DNA of 64,000 nt, from assembly GCA_903884425.1 (NCBI GenBank), contig CAISEP010000020.1, positions 1-64,000 of the forward strand. Reading direction: 5' to 3'. The DNA is from an uncultured Caulobacterales bacterium. Lineage in GTDB: Bacteria; Pseudomonadota; Alphaproteobacteria; Caulobacterales; Caulobacteraceae. Below the pieces are notes generated by a model, which saw nothing but the letters and a program-made list of their open reading frames with translations, made no database searches and had not been told where the DNA came from. The stretch's first letter is position 1, and each line of letters starts with the position of its first letter. Below are positions 9,893-20,044 of the stretch, piece after piece. Made by a program: the position numbers and the translations under genes.

Positions 9893-10222
9893 ATGAACAC
9901 GATTTACGCCAAATTCCAGATCGGTCAGGTCGTGCGGCATCGACACTTCTCGTTCCGCGGCGTGATCTTCGACGTGGACCCCCAGTTCGCCAATACGGAG
10001 GAGTGGTGGCTGTCGATCCCGGAGGAGATCCGTCCCCGGAAGGACCAGCCCTTCTACCACCTGCTGGCCGAGAACGAGCAGGGCAGCTATGTCGCCTATG
10101 TGTCCGAGCAGAACCTGCTGATCGACACCACGGGCGAGCCGGTCTCCCACCCCCAGGCCGCGGTGATGTTCGCCGGCTTCGAGGGCGGGCACTACCGCCT
10201 GCGGCCCCACGTCACCCACTGA
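9893..10222 (+). CDS. hspQ: Heat-shock protein HspQ (hemimethylated-DNA-binding YccV family)
   Basis: A 109-residue protein. The family features are YAKFQIGQVVRHRHFSFRGVI at the N-terminus, the FANTEEWW segment, and the PFYHLLAENEQGSYVAYVSEQNL block. In enterobacteria HspQ is a small heat-shock factor that affects DnaA stability and acts as a specificity enhancer for Lon. The start was set at 9893 because AGGGGG lies just upstream and the core begins there; a 12-residue longer reading exists. Transcription converges with tamB. Confidence 0.92.
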   Translation: MNTIYAKFQIGQVVRHRHFSFRGVIFDVDPQFANTEEWWLSIPEEIRPRKDQPFYHLLAENEQGSYVAYVSEQNLLIDTTGEPVSHPQAAVMFAGFEGGHYRLRPHVTH

Positions 10223-10223
10223 T

Positions 10224-10247
10224 CCGGGGCCGACCGTCGCGCCCCGG
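10224..10247. terminator. Hairpin between convergent hspQ and tamB
   Basis: CCGGGGC and GCCCCGG form a seven-pair GC stem around a ten-base loop in the 29-base spacer. No T-run follows on either strand, so it may be a weak or bidirectional terminator or merely an mRNA-end stabiliser. Confidence 0.45.
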
Positions 10248-10251
10248 TCCG

Positions 10252-13200
10252 TCAGTAGTTCTGGCGGAAGCGCACGGACAGGCGCGCATCCCCCTGCGAT
10301 CCCACCTGGGAGATGACGGACAGGTTGCGCTGGATCCGCACCTCCACCTGGGCCGAGGGGCCGGTCCGCCCGCCTCCGGTCAGTTCCAGATAGACGTTGT
10401 CGGTCAGGTACTTGCCGCCGGAGATGGTGGTGGCCTGCTTCACGCCCGGCACGTTCACCGTGGTCTGGTCGACGCCGACGGACAGCCGGTCCAGGCGGGC
10501 GAACTGGCGAAGTCCGCCGATCACGTCGAACCCGCCCCCCGTGGCCAGGGAGGTCAGGGCCGAGGCCAGCTGGGCGGCCTCGAAGCCCGACAGCTGTGAC
10601 GCCGCCACCCCGAACAGCACCCGGGACAGGATCTCGTCCTGGGGCAGGACCGGGGTGGAGGTGAGGGTGATCTCCGGCTTGGCCGCGGTGCCGCGCACCT
10701 GGATCTGGGCGGTCAGGCTGGGATCCTGCCGCTGGGCGGTCAGGGCCAGCCGGATGGTCTCCGGCGTCGGCCCCAGCCGCACGGTGCCCAGTTCGTCGAA
10801 GTCGAACCGCTTGCCGGAAAAGTCGTAGCTGCCGCGGATCACCCGGGCGACCCCGGTGATGTCCGGCTTCAGGCTGTCCCCGGTCACGTGGCTGTCCAGG
10901 GACAGCTCCACATCCAGGCCCTTGCCCTTCACGAAGATGCCCCGGGGTGCCTTGATGGTCACGTCGAAGGCCACCTGCAGGGGGCTGGCGCGGGGTTGCT
11001 GGACGTCCTCCCCCTCCCGCGGGGCCACATGGATTTCGCGGACGGCCAGCGGCACCACGCCGGTGGGGGTCGGCGGATTGGCGGCAATGTCGGCCCGGTC
11101 CACCGACAGGGCCCCGGCAAGCTTGGCATGCCCGCCGGAATCCCGGGTCACGGTGACCACGCCAGACGCCTGGGCCCGGCCAAGCTCGTTGTCGATCAGG
11201 CGGAACTTGGACAGGGTCAGCTTCAGGGTCGAGGCCCCGTCCGCCGACAGGCTGACCCGGCCGTCGCCGGACAGGCTGCCGCCCCGGCCGTCGGAGCCGC
11301 TGAACTGGCGGACCACCACCTCGTCGGAGTTGAAGTTGGCCCCGACCGTCAGGTCCTTCAGCGTCAGGCCGGTGGCGGCATCGCGGAACTGCCCGGCGGT
11401 GAGGGCCGCATCGCCCGTGGCGCGCAGGTGCTCCAGCGGGCCGGACAGGGCCCCGTGGGCGGCGATGGTGCCCGCCAGGGACCGGTCGCCCCCCGCCAGC
11501 AGGTCCCACAGGGGCCGCAGTTCCCCGTCGGCGTTGAAGGTGCCGGCCACGGGCTTGGTGCGGTCGATGGCAATGCGGAACGGATAGGCCGCGGCCTCCG
11601 ACGGCAGGTCGAGGCTGGCATCGGCCTTCAGCCCGTTGTTGTTGGTGGCGTTGGCGCTCACATGCATGCGGGTGTCCGCCAGGCTGACCACCAGGGAGGC
11701 CGCCAGGGCCTGGTCGGCGGGGGCGTCCCGGCTGCGGGCGTTCTCGAGCTGGGCCTCCAGATGCCCGGTCAGGTGCGGTCCGGTGCCGCTGGCCGTGGCG
11801 GTGCCGCTGACCAGGCCCACATAGTCGTCCGTCAGCCCCTGCAGGTTGACGTGGCTGAGGCGGGCGCGGCCCTCCAGCCGGTCGCCCACGGCGGCACCGT
11901 CGATCTCCACCTCCCCGCCGGACAGGGCCGCATGGGCCTTGATGGCATGGTCGGTCTCGCCCCAGCGGAGGGTGGCGGGCTCCAGCAGCCGGAAGTCCGC
12001 CCGCCGCACCCGGCCCGACCCGCTGAGGGTGATGTCCGGGCGGCTGGGATGGGTGAACAGGCCGCTGCCCTGGAACTTCCAGGACACCGGATCATTGGAC
12101 TCCGCCAGCACGTCGAAGGGAAGCCGGTCCAGCGGCCCCCGGGCGTTCAGCTTCACCTTGCGCACGATCCCGGCCATTCCGGGCAGCTGGACATTGGTCC
12201 CGTCCAGGGCGACGACGGCTGTGGCCTGCTCGCCCTGGCCCGCCAGCCGGATCGCACCGGTCACCCGGCCATTGGTCAGGAAGGCGCCAGTGGTGGCCGC
12301 CACCTGCAGGTCCGCCGACGTCGCCAGCCCGTCCCGCAGGGTCAGGGCGCCGGAGACCTTCAGCCCCCCCGCATCGGCGGCGATGTCGTGCATCTCGAAG
12401 CCGGTGTCGGTGAAACGGAACGCCGCCTTGGCACTGGCGGGGCCGTAGTTGCTGGGCCCCTCCACCGCCACGGCGCCGTCCACCTCGTGATCCGCCTTGA
12501 TGAAGGTCAGCAGCAGCCTGGCCGGCTTCACCAGCAGCCGCCCGGCATCGATGGAGGTGAGGTCCGCGGTCAGGTCCGCCCGCGGGGTGATGACATTTCC
12601 GGACACCTTGCCCGCCCCGTGGGCCGCCCCGGCGATCTCCACTCCGCCCACGCCGAAGGGCCCGGCCGCGGCCCAGTCCACGTCCATGGCCAGGACCCCG
12701 TCCCGATCCAGAAGGCCGCGCAGGTCGGCATTGATCGCCTGGCCGTTCACCGTGGCATGGGCCACCTCCAGCCCCCGGGCGGTCCACAGTGCGGTGGAGG
12801 TCACCACCGGGGCCTGGCCGACCAGGCGGTCGAATTCGGCGGCACCGGTCACCAGTTCATGTCCGCGGGCCTCGGCCTTCAGGGCCCAGTCGTCGCTGCC
12901 CCGCGCCTCGGTGGCGTCCCAGGTCCCGGTCAGGGTGCCCTTGCCCGCACGGCCAAGGCCGATGCCCTCGATCACGGCCTGGCCCTTGAATTCCAGCCCG
13001 CCGAACAGGGTCCAGCCCCCCGCTCCGTCCAGATGGGCGTGAGAGCCGGCGATCTTCATGCCGTGGAACAGGTAGCGGCCGTCCCGGATACGCCCCCCGT
13101 CCAGATGCACCACCGGCGAGGCCCCCAGCAGGGTCCAGAGCAGCCCGTCCCCGCCGCCACCGGACCCCTTCAGGTCCGTCACCATCCGGAACTCGCCCTT

Positions 13201-14469
13201 GTCGTGGCTGAAGGTCAGCGGACCGGCCATGCGCGCCAGGGTATAGCCGCTCTGCTCGACCTGTTCCGCGACGCCGTCGCCCTTGAAGACGAAGCTGTCG
13301 ATGTCTCCCGTCAGCACGCCCCGCGCCCGGGTCGGCCCCACATGGGGCACCGGCACCCACCACTGGGTCAGTTCGTTCACGGCCAGGGCCAGGTCCATGC
13401 CCTCGGCCCGGCGGGTCTTCATGTTCACCGGACCATGGGCCTCGAGGCTGGCGAAGTCCCCCACCAGCCGGACATCGGTCTTGTAGCGGTCCCCGGTGAT
13501 CCGTCGGGCCGAGATGAGCAGGTGCGCGGCAGGGCCGATGCGCTTGGCGAACATCTCCGTCCGGGTGGACTCCGCCAGCCGGGCCCGGGCGTCGATGGTG
13601 GCCCCGTCCTTGCCCCAGCTGGCTTCCACCACCAGCGGGGTTTCCGCCCCCGACCGGGTCAGCACCCGCAGCTTGGCCGCCGAGGTGGCGCCGCTGAGGT
13701 CCGCCCGGACACTGAACGGCTGGGTGACCGGCAGGCCGACGGCCCCGGCCAGGGCCCCTCCGGCCGATTCCACCGCCTCGGCCTTCAGCTCCAGCCGATC
13801 CGGGTCGCCGATGCGGAAGCTGGCGGCCAGGCCGTCGCCCCGGTGCAGGCGGCTGGTGGCCCGGACCAGCCCGTCAAAGCCCGCCGACCGGCGGATGTGC
13901 ACATGCCCGGCAATGTCCCACAGACCGGGGACCACCGTCGCCTCGGGCCGGGTTTCCAGCTGGACCCGCACCCGGTCGATGATGATGGAGACCGGCAGGG
14001 TCGTCGCACCGCCCCCCTGGCTGGAGCCCAGCATCGGCTGGCGCAGCACCGCCAGATGACCGGCGGCCAGGTCGTGGATCCGCAGCCGCCGGGCCAGCAG
14101 TTCCTCCGGGGCCCAGGTCAGGGACAGGTCGCGGCCGTCCAGCCACACGCCCCGCCGGTCAATGACCTGCAGGCGCGCCAGCGAGAACCGGCCGAAGACG
14201 TCGCCCTTCAGGCCGTCCACATGCAGGCGACCCGCGGGGCCCAGCGGCAGCCCCTCCACCAGGCCGATGACGAAGCTGCGGCCCGGATCGGTCAGTACGG
14301 CGATCCGCGCCCCGGCGACGAGCAGCACGAGGCCGAAGAGGACCAGCCCCAGTCCCCGGAACACCAGGGTGATCCAGCGGTCGTCTCCGGGCAGGACGAA
14401 CTCGCCGCCGGGCTCGGCGTCGGGCACCTGCGGGTTCAGATCGGGATCGGGAGGAGGCTCGGGCTGCAA
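10252..14469 (-). CDS. tamB: Translocation and assembly module inner-membrane subunit TamB
   Basis: A 1405-residue AsmA/TamB-like protein. After a proline-rich cytoplasmic stretch there is one membrane anchor (about residues 32-55, LVFRGLGLVLFGLVLL), a long repetitive beta-rich periplasmic body, and the diagnostic C-terminal DUF490 domain (for example YDFSGKRFDFDELGTV and LPQDEILSRVLFG). TamB spans the periplasm and works with TamA in outer-membrane protein insertion and is linked to phospholipid transport. The predicted start is TTG, 12 bases after the tamA stop; a later start is possible. The gene is downstream of tamA in one operon. Confidence 0.94.
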   Translation of the reverse strand: MQPEPPPDPDLNPQVPDAEPGGEFVLPGDDRWITLVFRGLGLVLFGLVLLVAGARIAVLTDPGRSFVIGLVEGLPLGPAGRLHVDGLKGDVFGRFSLARLQVIDRRGVWLDGRDLSLTWAPEELLARRLRIHDLAAGHLAVLRQPMLGSSQGGGATTLPVSIIIDRVRVQLETRPEATVVPGLWDIAGHVHIRRSAGFDGLVRATSRLHRGDGLAASFRIGDPDRLELKAEAVESAGGALAGAVGLPVTQPFSVRADLSGATSAAKLRVLTRSGAETPLVVEASWGKDGATIDARARLAESTRTEMFAKRIGPAAHLLISARRITGDRYKTDVRLVGDFASLEAHGPVNMKTRRAEGMDLALAVNELTQWWVPVPHVGPTRARGVLTGDIDSFVFKGDGVAEQVEQSGYTLARMAGPLTFSHDKGEFRMVTDLKGSGGGGDGLLWTLLGASPVVHLDGGRIRDGRYLFHGMKIAGSHAHLDGAGGWTLFGGLEFKGQAVIEGIGLGRAGKGTLTGTWDATEARGSDDWALKAEARGHELVTGAAEFDRLVGQAPVVTSTALWTARGLEVAHATVNGQAINADLRGLLDRDGVLAMDVDWAAAGPFGVGGVEIAGAAHGAGKVSGNVITPRADLTADLTSIDAGRLLVKPARLLLTFIKADHEVDGAVAVEGPSNYGPASAKAAFRFTDTGFEMHDIAADAGGLKVSGALTLRDGLATSADLQVAATTGAFLTNGRVTGAIRLAGQGEQATAVVALDGTNVQLPGMAGIVRKVKLNARGPLDRLPFDVLAESNDPVSWKFQGSGLFTHPSRPDITLSGSGRVRRADFRLLEPATLRWGETDHAIKAHAALSGGEVEIDGAAVGDRLEGRARLSHVNLQGLTDDYVGLVSGTATASGTGPHLTGHLEAQLENARSRDAPADQALAASLVVSLADTRMHVSANATNNNGLKADASLDLPSEAAAYPFRIAIDRTKPVAGTFNADGELRPLWDLLAGGDRSLAGTIAAHGALSGPLEHLRATGDAALTAGQFRDAATGLTLKDLTVGANFNSDEVVVRQFSGSDGRGGSLSGDGRVSLSADGASTLKLTLSKFRLIDNELGRAQASGVVTVTRDSGGHAKLAGALSVDRADIAANPPTPTGVVPLAVREIHVAPREGEDVQQPRASPLQVAFDVTIKAPRGIFVKGKGLDVELSLDSHVTGDSLKPDITGVARVIRGSYDFSGKRFDFDELGTVRLGPTPETIRLALTAQRQDPSLTAQIQVRGTAAKPEITLTSTPVLPQDEILSRVLFGVAASQLSGFEAAQLASALTSLATGGGFDVIGGLRQFARLDRLSVGVDQTTVNVPGVKQATTISGGKYLTDNVYLELTGGGRTGPSAQVEVRIQRNLSVISQVGSQGDARLSVRFRQNY

Positions 14470-14481
14470 GGGCTCTGTCCG

Positions 14482-16335
14482 TCAGAAGCTCTGGCCGATG
14501 CTCAGATAGATCTGGAACGGCTGCTGACCACTGTTGGACGCCTTCTGCAGGGGGAATGCCAGGTCGGCCCGGATGGGCGCGAAGTTGAGATGATAGCGGA
14601 AACCCACGCCGACGGCTGTATCCACGTGATGGAAATCGGGATTGACGGTCTCGGCCACCGATCCGGCATCGAAGAACAGCACCGCTCCCCAGGGGCTGGT
14701 GCCGAAGCGCCGCCGCAGCTCCACCGAGGTTTCGGTCAGGGACAGGCCGCCGATGGGGGTGTTGTCCGCATAGTGCGGGCCGATGTCCTGGTAGGAATAG
14801 CCGCGGACCGACCCGCCGCCGCCGGCGAAGAACCGGTCGGGCGCCGGGACGCCGGGAATGGTGCCGCCGATGATCGATCCCACGTGCAGCCGGCCCGCCA
14901 CCACCCAGTCCCGCTGGCGATCGATGGGAAGATAGCCGGTCACCTGCAGCTGGCTCTTCAGATAGACCTGCTGCTCGTCCCCCTGGATGTCGGTGGGGGT
15001 CACATGGGCTTCCAGCTTCCAGCCCTGCCGCGGGTCCAGCGGGTTGTCGGAATGGTCGAGCGCCAGCGCCCCCACCAGCCGCACGGTGACGATCCGTATC
15101 TTGCCGGTCTCCTTGTCGATCACCTGGGAGCTGGTCACCGACGCCCCTTCGGTGAAGAAGCTGGTGGTCCGGAACCGGCGGGTCAGGTCGGAGCTGACCA
15201 CCGCCCCCTGCTCGGTATAGGCGGGGGCCACGGTGCGGAACCAGTCGCCGGTGAGCTTCAGCGTCTCTCCCGGTGCCAGGAAGTGCGGGGCGGACCACTC
15301 CACCCCCGCCCGGCTGTCGATGGTGGCCAGCCGGGCCTCATAGGTCAGGGTGTCGGCCCGGCGGAAGCGGTTGAAGTCCGACCAGCGGACGTCGAAATCG
15401 GTGCCTTCGCTGGTGGAATAGCCGGCGGTGAAGTCCAGGGCGTGCTTGGAGCGTTCCGACAGGTTCACCAGCACCGGCCTCAGCGCATCGGCCGACGGCG
15501 GCGTCCCTCCCGTCGCAGCCTGGGTCGCATCGGGGGCGGGGTCCGTCCGCGGGGCCAGGGCCACGGTGACGCTGTCATAGACGCCGGTGTCCAGCAGGCG
15601 ATGCTCCAGCTCCGCAATGGCGCTGGGGTGATAGACCTCCCCCGGCTTCCAGGGGGCCAGCTTGCGGATGAAGGCGGGATCGGTGCGCTGCTTGGGATTG
15701 CTGAAGCTCAGCCCGCCCACATGCACCAGCTGGTCGGCCTCCACCATGAAGGTGGGGCTCATGCTGGTATCGGCGTGGTCCACCACCACGTCCGGGGCCT
15801 CGGCCCGGGCATCGGCATAGCCGCGGGCCTGGAGGGTGGAGACGATCCGGGCCTGGGCCTCCACCACGTCCTCCGCCCGGGCCGAGGCACCGGTGCGGAT
15901 GTCGATGGATTCGAAGGCCGCCTTGATCGTGTCCTCGTCCGGGGGCGATTTCTGCCACTGGATGTTGATGGGGCCGAAGTGGGTCCGGGGGCCCAGGGTG
16001 ATCCGTACGATGCCCTGGGGGTGGTCGCCTTCGGTGATGTCGGTCTCTATGGCGTAGTCGTAGAAGCCCTCGGAGCGCAGCAGCAGCTCGGCGCTGTCCT
16101 GGGCGTCCCGGGCCCGGCGGCGGGCCTCGATGCGGGACTGGGCCGGCTCCTGGCTTTCTCCGATGGCGCGCTCGAGCTCCTCGCGCAGGGCGCGGTTCTC
16201 GATGCCCTGGACCAGGGCCTTCTTTTCCGGACGATCCGCGGCCCGGGACGGCGTGACCGCCGGGACGACAGCGAGCAGCATGACGGCGAATGCCATCCCC
16301 CCACCGGTTCGTCCTCGCCCTGTCCGCCGCTCCAT
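14482..16335 (-). CDS. tamA: Outer-membrane Omp85-family protein TamA
   Basis: A 617-residue exported protein with a signal peptide (hydrophobic AFAVMLLAVVPAV, then an Ala-rich cleavage area near residue 33), POTRA-like domains in the first half, and a C-terminal 16-strand-type barrel ending in the terminal phenylalanine (LSIGQSF) typical of BAM substrates. The barrel motif VRGY in GGGGSVRGYSYQD is the conserved Omp85 loop-6 element. TamA partners TamB, encoded directly downstream. Start choice between 16335 and the ATG at 16296 is open, as both have purine-rich upstream sequence. Confidence 0.93.
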   Translation of the reverse strand: MERRTGRGRTGGGMAFAVMLLAVVPAVTPSRAADRPEKKALVQGIENRALREELERAIGESQEPAQSRIEARRRARDAQDSAELLLRSEGFYDYAIETDITEGDHPQGIVRITLGPRTHFGPINIQWQKSPPDEDTIKAAFESIDIRTGASARAEDVVEAQARIVSTLQARGYADARAEAPDVVVDHADTSMSPTFMVEADQLVHVGGLSFSNPKQRTDPAFIRKLAPWKPGEVYHPSAIAELEHRLLDTGVYDSVTVALAPRTDPAPDATQAATGGTPPSADALRPVLVNLSERSKHALDFTAGYSTSEGTDFDVRWSDFNRFRRADTLTYEARLATIDSRAGVEWSAPHFLAPGETLKLTGDWFRTVAPAYTEQGAVVSSDLTRRFRTTSFFTEGASVTSSQVIDKETGKIRIVTVRLVGALALDHSDNPLDPRQGWKLEAHVTPTDIQGDEQQVYLKSQLQVTGYLPIDRQRDWVVAGRLHVGSIIGGTIPGVPAPDRFFAGGGGSVRGYSYQDIGPHYADNTPIGGLSLTETSVELRRRFGTSPWGAVLFFDAGSVAETVNPDFHHVDTAVGVGFRYHLNFAPIRADLAFPLQKASNSGQQPFQIYLSIGQSF

Positions 16336-16425
16336 TCCCTCGCCGATATCATGCCTCGTCCATGGTGCATGACGGTTTAGCGAGCATGCGCCCGGCTGTC
16401 ATCCGAACTCGCCCGGAATAGAGCC

Positions 16426-17568
16426 TCAGCCGACGGCGAAAACGTGGCCGACGGCGAAGGTCAGCCACAGGGCGTTCCCCGGCGGCGGCAGGGCCTCGGC
16501 GGCGGCATGGTCGAGGACGAACTCCACGTCCCGCCCGTCCGCCAGACGGGCCTCGCAGCGGGTCACCGGACCATTGGCCACCTGCCGGGACAGGGTGGCC
16601 GCCACGGCGTCCGGCTGGCCGGGTCCGGCGGCCAGACGCACCGTGTGCGGTCGCACGAAGGCCACGGCCGGACCCTCCACCCCCGGGGCCGGCAGCCGCA
16701 CCGCACCGGACCGGAACAGGCCGTCCGCGACCGTGCCCTCGAAGCGGTTGGCCTCGCCCACGAAGCCCGCGACAAAGGCCGAGGCGGGGGCGGCATAGAC
16801 CTCCGACGGGGTGCCCACCTGCTCGATCCGGCCCCTGTTGAGCACGGCCACCCGGTCCGCCAGCTCCAGGGCCTCGTCCTGGTCGTGGGTGACGAACAGG
16901 GTGGTAACGCCAGTGGCCGCATGGATGCGCCGAAGCTCCCGGCGAAGGGACTTGCGCACCGTGGCGTCCAGGGCCCCGAAGGGCTCGTCGAGCAGCAGCA
17001 CCCGCGGCTCCACCGCCAGGGCCCGGGCCAGCGCCACCCGCTGCCGCTGGCCGCCGGACAGCTGGGCCGGGCGGCGATGGCCAAGCCCCTCCAGCTCCAC
17101 CAGCTTCAGCAGGGCCTCCACCCGGGCCTTGCGGTCGGCTGCCGAGGGCCGGGAGCCGCGTTTGCGCACGTCGAGGCCGAAGGAGATGTTCTGGGCCACG
17201 GTCATGTGCCGGAACAGGGCGTATTGCTGGAACACGAAGCCCACGCCCCGCTGGGCCGCGGCGGCAAAGGTCACGTCGGCCCCGTCGAACAGGATGTCCC
17301 CGGCCTCCGGGAAGTCGAGGCCCGCGATCAGCCGCAACAGGGTGGTCTTGCCCGAGCCGGACGGCCCCAGCAGGGCCAGCAGCTCCCCCGGCCGGACGTC
17401 GAGGCTGACATCGTCCAGCGCCGGATAGCGGCCGAAGGACTTGCGCACGCCCTCCACCCGGATGGCCAGGGGCGCGCGCGGCACCGACGGCAGGGAGGGC
17501 CGGCCAGGGCTCAAATTGCGACCCTCCGACAGACCCGCGGGGGTCGGCTCCCCGGGTTCATACGCCAT
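16426..17568 (-). CDS. cysA: Sulfate/thiosulfate ABC transporter ATP-binding protein
   Basis: A 380-residue ABC ATPase with Walker A GPSGSGKT (68-75), Q-loop VFQQYALF, signature LSGGQ (170-174) and Walker B LLLDEP (191-196). It is followed by a C-terminal regulatory domain of the TOBE type. Two CysT/CysW-type permeases precede it, which fixes the transport type. It overlaps the end of cysW by 11 bases. The N-terminus is about 30 residues longer than in E. coli CysA, so a later start is possible. Confidence 0.93.
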   Translation of the reverse strand: MAYEPGEPTPAGLSEGRNLSPGRPSLPSVPRAPLAIRVEGVRKSFGRYPALDDVSLDVRPGELLALLGPSGSGKTTLLRLIAGLDFPEAGDILFDGADVTFAAAAQRGVGFVFQQYALFRHMTVAQNISFGLDVRKRGSRPSAADRKARVEALLKLVELEGLGHRRPAQLSGGQRQRVALARALAVEPRVLLLDEPFGALDATVRKSLRRELRRIHAATGVTTLFVTHDQDEALELADRVAVLNRGRIEQVGTPSEVYAAPASAFVAGFVGEANRFEGTVADGLFRSGAVRLPAPGVEGPAVAFVRPHTVRLAAGPGQPDAVAATLSRQVANGPVTRCEARLADGRDVEFVLDHAAAEALPPPGNALWLTFAVGHVFAVG

Positions 17569-18436
17569 GGCTGTCCAGCTCCGGCCGGGCGATCTCCAGC
17601 AGGGTCTTCAGGGCCAGCGTCACCAGTGCCATCAGGCACAGCAGACCGGCCACCGCGAAGGCTCCGACGAAGTCGTACTCGTTGTACAGGATTTCCACAT
17701 GCAGCGGCAGGGTGTCGGTCCGGCCGCGGATATGGCCGGACACCACCGACACGGCCCCGAACTCCCCCATGGCCCGGGCGTTGCAGAGCAGGATGCCGTA
17801 GGCGAGGCCCCAGCGGATATTGGGGGCCGTCACCCGCAGGAAGGTCATCAGGCCCGACGCCCCCATGGACACCGCCGCCTCCTCCTCGTCCGTGCCTTGC
17901 GCCTCCATCAGGGGGATCAGCTCCCGCGCCACGAAGGGAAAGGTGACGAAGACGGTGGCCAGCACGATGCCGGGCACCGCGAAGATGATGCTGATCCCGT
18001 GCGCCTGCAGCCAGGGGCCGAACCAGCCCTGCAGGCCGAACACCAGCACATAGATCAGCCCCGCCACCACCGGCGAGACGGAGAAGGGCAGGTCGATCAG
18101 GCTGACCAGCAGGCTCTTGCCCGGAAAGTCGTGCTTGGCCACGGCCCAGCTGGCGGAGATGCCGAACAGGGCGTTGAAGGGCACGGCAATGGCGGCGATC
18201 ACCAGGGTCAGCTGCAGGGCGGCCAGGGCATCATGCTCGCGGATCGCCTCCCAGGCCGGTTGCAGGCCCCGGGACAGGGCCTCGACGAACACCGTGGCCA
18301 GGGGCAGCAGGATCATCCCTCCCAGGAAGCCGATGACGGCCGTCAGGGCCAGGACGCGGATCCACAGGGGGTCCGTACCGGCGCTGGCACGGGGGCGGGA
18401 GCGGGGGTGGGACCGGGATGGGGCGACGGCGGTCAT
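17558..18436 (-). CDS. cysW: Sulfate/thiosulfate ABC transporter permease CysW
   Basis: A 292-residue inner-membrane permease with six predicted membrane segments. The EAA-type loop that docks on the ATPase is visible around [21 protein letters not shown]. The segment [38 protein letters not shown] is split here only to note its hallmarks: [11 protein letters not shown] and the C-terminal LYNEYDF, both typical of CysW. It overlaps cysT by four bases (ATGA), which points to translational coupling. Confidence 0.94.
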   Translation of the reverse strand: MTAVAPSRSHPRSRPRASAGTDPLWIRVLALTAVIGFLGGMILLPLATVFVEALSRGLQPAWEAIREHDALAALQLTLVIAAIAVPFNALFGISASWAVAKHDFPGKSLLVSLIDLPFSVSPVVAGLIYVLVFGLQGWFGPWLQAHGISIIFAVPGIVLATVFVTFPFVARELIPLMEAQGTDEEEAAVSMGASGLMTFLRVTAPNIRWGLAYGILLCNARAMGEFGAVSVVSGHIRGRTDTLPLHVEILYNEYDFVGAFAVAGLLCLMALVTLALKTLLEIARPELDSHGV

Positions 18437-19287
18437 GCCTGCGTGCTCCGCTTCATCCAGGCCTGTCCGGCATTGACCACCAGCAAGAGGCCAAGGCTCA
18501 GGCCCAGCATCACCAGGGCGATGGCGGAGGCGGCGGCATAGTCGAACTGTTCCAGCTCGATGGTGATCAGCAGCGGCGCGATCTCCGAGCGGTAGGGCAT
18601 GTTGCCGGCGATGAAGATCACCGAGCCGTATTCCCCCACACCCCGGGCGAAGGCGAGGGCGAAGCCGGTGATCCAGGCCGGGGCCAGGGCGGGGGCCACC
18701 ACCCGCACCAGGGTCTGCAGCCGGGTGGCCCCCAGGCTGGCGGAGGCCTCCTCCACATCGGCGGCCAGGTCGCGCAGCACCGGTTCCACCGTCCGCACCA
18801 CGAAGGGCAGGCCGATGAAGGTCAGGGCGATGACGATGCCGCCGGTCGTGTTGGCCAGGGTGATCCCGGCCCGGGCCAGCGGCGCGCCGAGCCAGCCATT
18901 GGGGCCGTACAGGGTGGCCAGCGAGATGCCCGCCACCGCGGTGGGCAGGGCAAAGGGCAGGTCCACCAGGGCATCCAGCAGTCGCCGACCCGGAAACCGG
19001 TAGCGCACCAGCACCCAGGCGGTCAGCACCCCCATGACCGCATTGATCCCCGCGGCGATCAGCGCCGTTCCGAGGGACAGGGCATAGGCATGGACGGCCC
19101 GGGGGGAGAAGGCGACCCGGCCGAAGGTCTCCGGCGACAGGCTGAGCGCCCGGGCCGCCACCGCCGCCAGGGGGATCAGCACCACCAGCGACAGGATGGA
19201 GACGGTCACGCCCAGGGTCAGGCCGAGCCCCGGCACCGCGGACCGGCGCCGCCAGGGACGCCCCCGGTCTGCAGTTGCTGTGGCCAT
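18433..19287 (-). CDS. cysT: Sulfate/thiosulfate ABC transporter permease CysT
   Basis: A 284-residue permease, close to the 277 residues of E. coli CysU/T. It has several membrane spans and the EAA loop ([21 protein letters not shown]). The region [17 protein letters not shown] is characteristic of sulfate permeases. I chose the ATG at 19287, preceded by AAGAGG at nine bases, over an ATG at 19320 and a TTG at 19353 that lack a good ribosome-binding site. It is the first gene of the cysTWA unit; no sulfate-binding protein gene is adjacent. Confidence 0.92.
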   Translation of the reverse strand: MATATADRGRPWRRRSAVPGLGLTLGVTVSILSLVVLIPLAAVAARALSLSPETFGRVAFSPRAVHAYALSLGTALIAAGINAVMGVLTAWVLVRYRFPGRRLLDALVDLPFALPTAVAGISLATLYGPNGWLGAPLARAGITLANTTGGIVIALTFIGLPFVVRTVEPVLRDLAADVEEASASLGATRLQTLVRVVAPALAPAWITGFALAFARGVGEYGSVIFIAGNMPYRSEIAPLLITIELEQFDYAAASAIALVMLGLSLGLLLVVNAGQAWMKRSTQA

Positions 19288-19425
19288 CCGCGCACGCCTC
19301 TTCCAGTTCCGCTCCGCCATGCGGAGGGTTCCAGCCTCTAGAGCCCTTTTCAAGGCAGGGGGAGCAATGCAGAAAATCTGGGGACGCGCCGGGATTTTCC
19401 TGTGCCGGGCGCGGCGTTCATCCGA

Positions 19426-19863
19426 TCAGGCGATGGCGGCGGCGATCTGGGCGGCCAGGGCGGCCAGGGTCTGCGGGTCGGCCATGGGCGCGGTGCCGTG
19501 GCCCTTCAGTTCCTCTCCCTCCCAGCGGGGGATGATGTGGAAGTGGAGGTGGAACACCGTCTGCCCCGCGGGGGCCCCGTTGAACTGCAGGATGACCACG
19601 CCGTCCGGGTTCAGGGCCGCCGTCACCGCCTTGGCGACCTTCTGCACGGTGAGCATCAGCGGCGCGACGGCGGCAGGGTCCAGGTCCAGGAAGTTGCGGG
19701 CCTGCACATTCTTGGGAATGACCAGCACATGGCCGCGGGACTGGGGGAACAGGTCCATGAAGCCGAGGGTCTCGGCGTCCTCGTAGACCTTGGTGGCGGG
19801 GATCTCGCCCCGCAGCATCCGGGCGAAGACATTGGCGGGATCATAGACGCCGGTCAGGCTCAT
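19426..19863 (-). CDS. HIT-family nucleotide hydrolase
   Basis: A 145-residue histidine-triad protein. The triad HLHFHII (in QTVFHLHFHIIP) is intact, with the usual upstream GHVLVIPK segment. HIT proteins of this Hint-like group hydrolyse nucleoside phosphoramidates or adenylates. The start at 19863 has GGAG eight bases upstream; a longer frame runs to 19944 but its extra residues are low-complexity. It lies 138 bases upstream of cysT in the same direction. Confidence 0.9.
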   Translation of the reverse strand: MSLTGVYDPANVFARMLRGEIPATKVYEDAETLGFMDLFPQSRGHVLVIPKNVQARNFLDLDPAAVAPLMLTVQKVAKAVTAALNPDGVVILQFNGAPAGQTVFHLHFHIIPRWEGEELKGHGTAPMADPQTLAALAAQIAAAIA

Positions 19864-19951
19864 GGCAGGGGCTCCGGGGTGGGACGGGTGTTGATACGCC
19901 GGGTGGGATGGCGTGGGAAGCGCGTTCAGGGCAAGGCGCTTCATCCTGACC

Positions 19952-20030
19952 GAGGTTCCCGCCTCAAGGGCGGGAATGACAGGGTGTAAAACGATAAGTC
20001 GTCATTCCCGGGCTTGACCCGGGAACCTCC
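19952..20030. repeat. Inverted pair of family A hairpin repeats
   Basis: An inverted A unit (19952-19980, stem CCCGCC/GGCGGG) faces a direct A unit (20001-20030, stem CCCGGG/CCCGGG). The two copies have different but self-complementary stems, so pairing rather than sequence is preserved. They fill the gap between the DUF482 gene and the HIT gene. Confidence 0.85.
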
Positions 20031-20044
20031 CTCCCAAGCCCCCC

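Noticed and set aside
10888-16380. A 1830-codon plus-strand open frame
   Set aside because: It lies antisense to tamB and tamA, has the low-complexity Gly/Gln/His/Arg make-up of a high-GC shadow frame, and shows no domain; tamA and tamB have full homology features.
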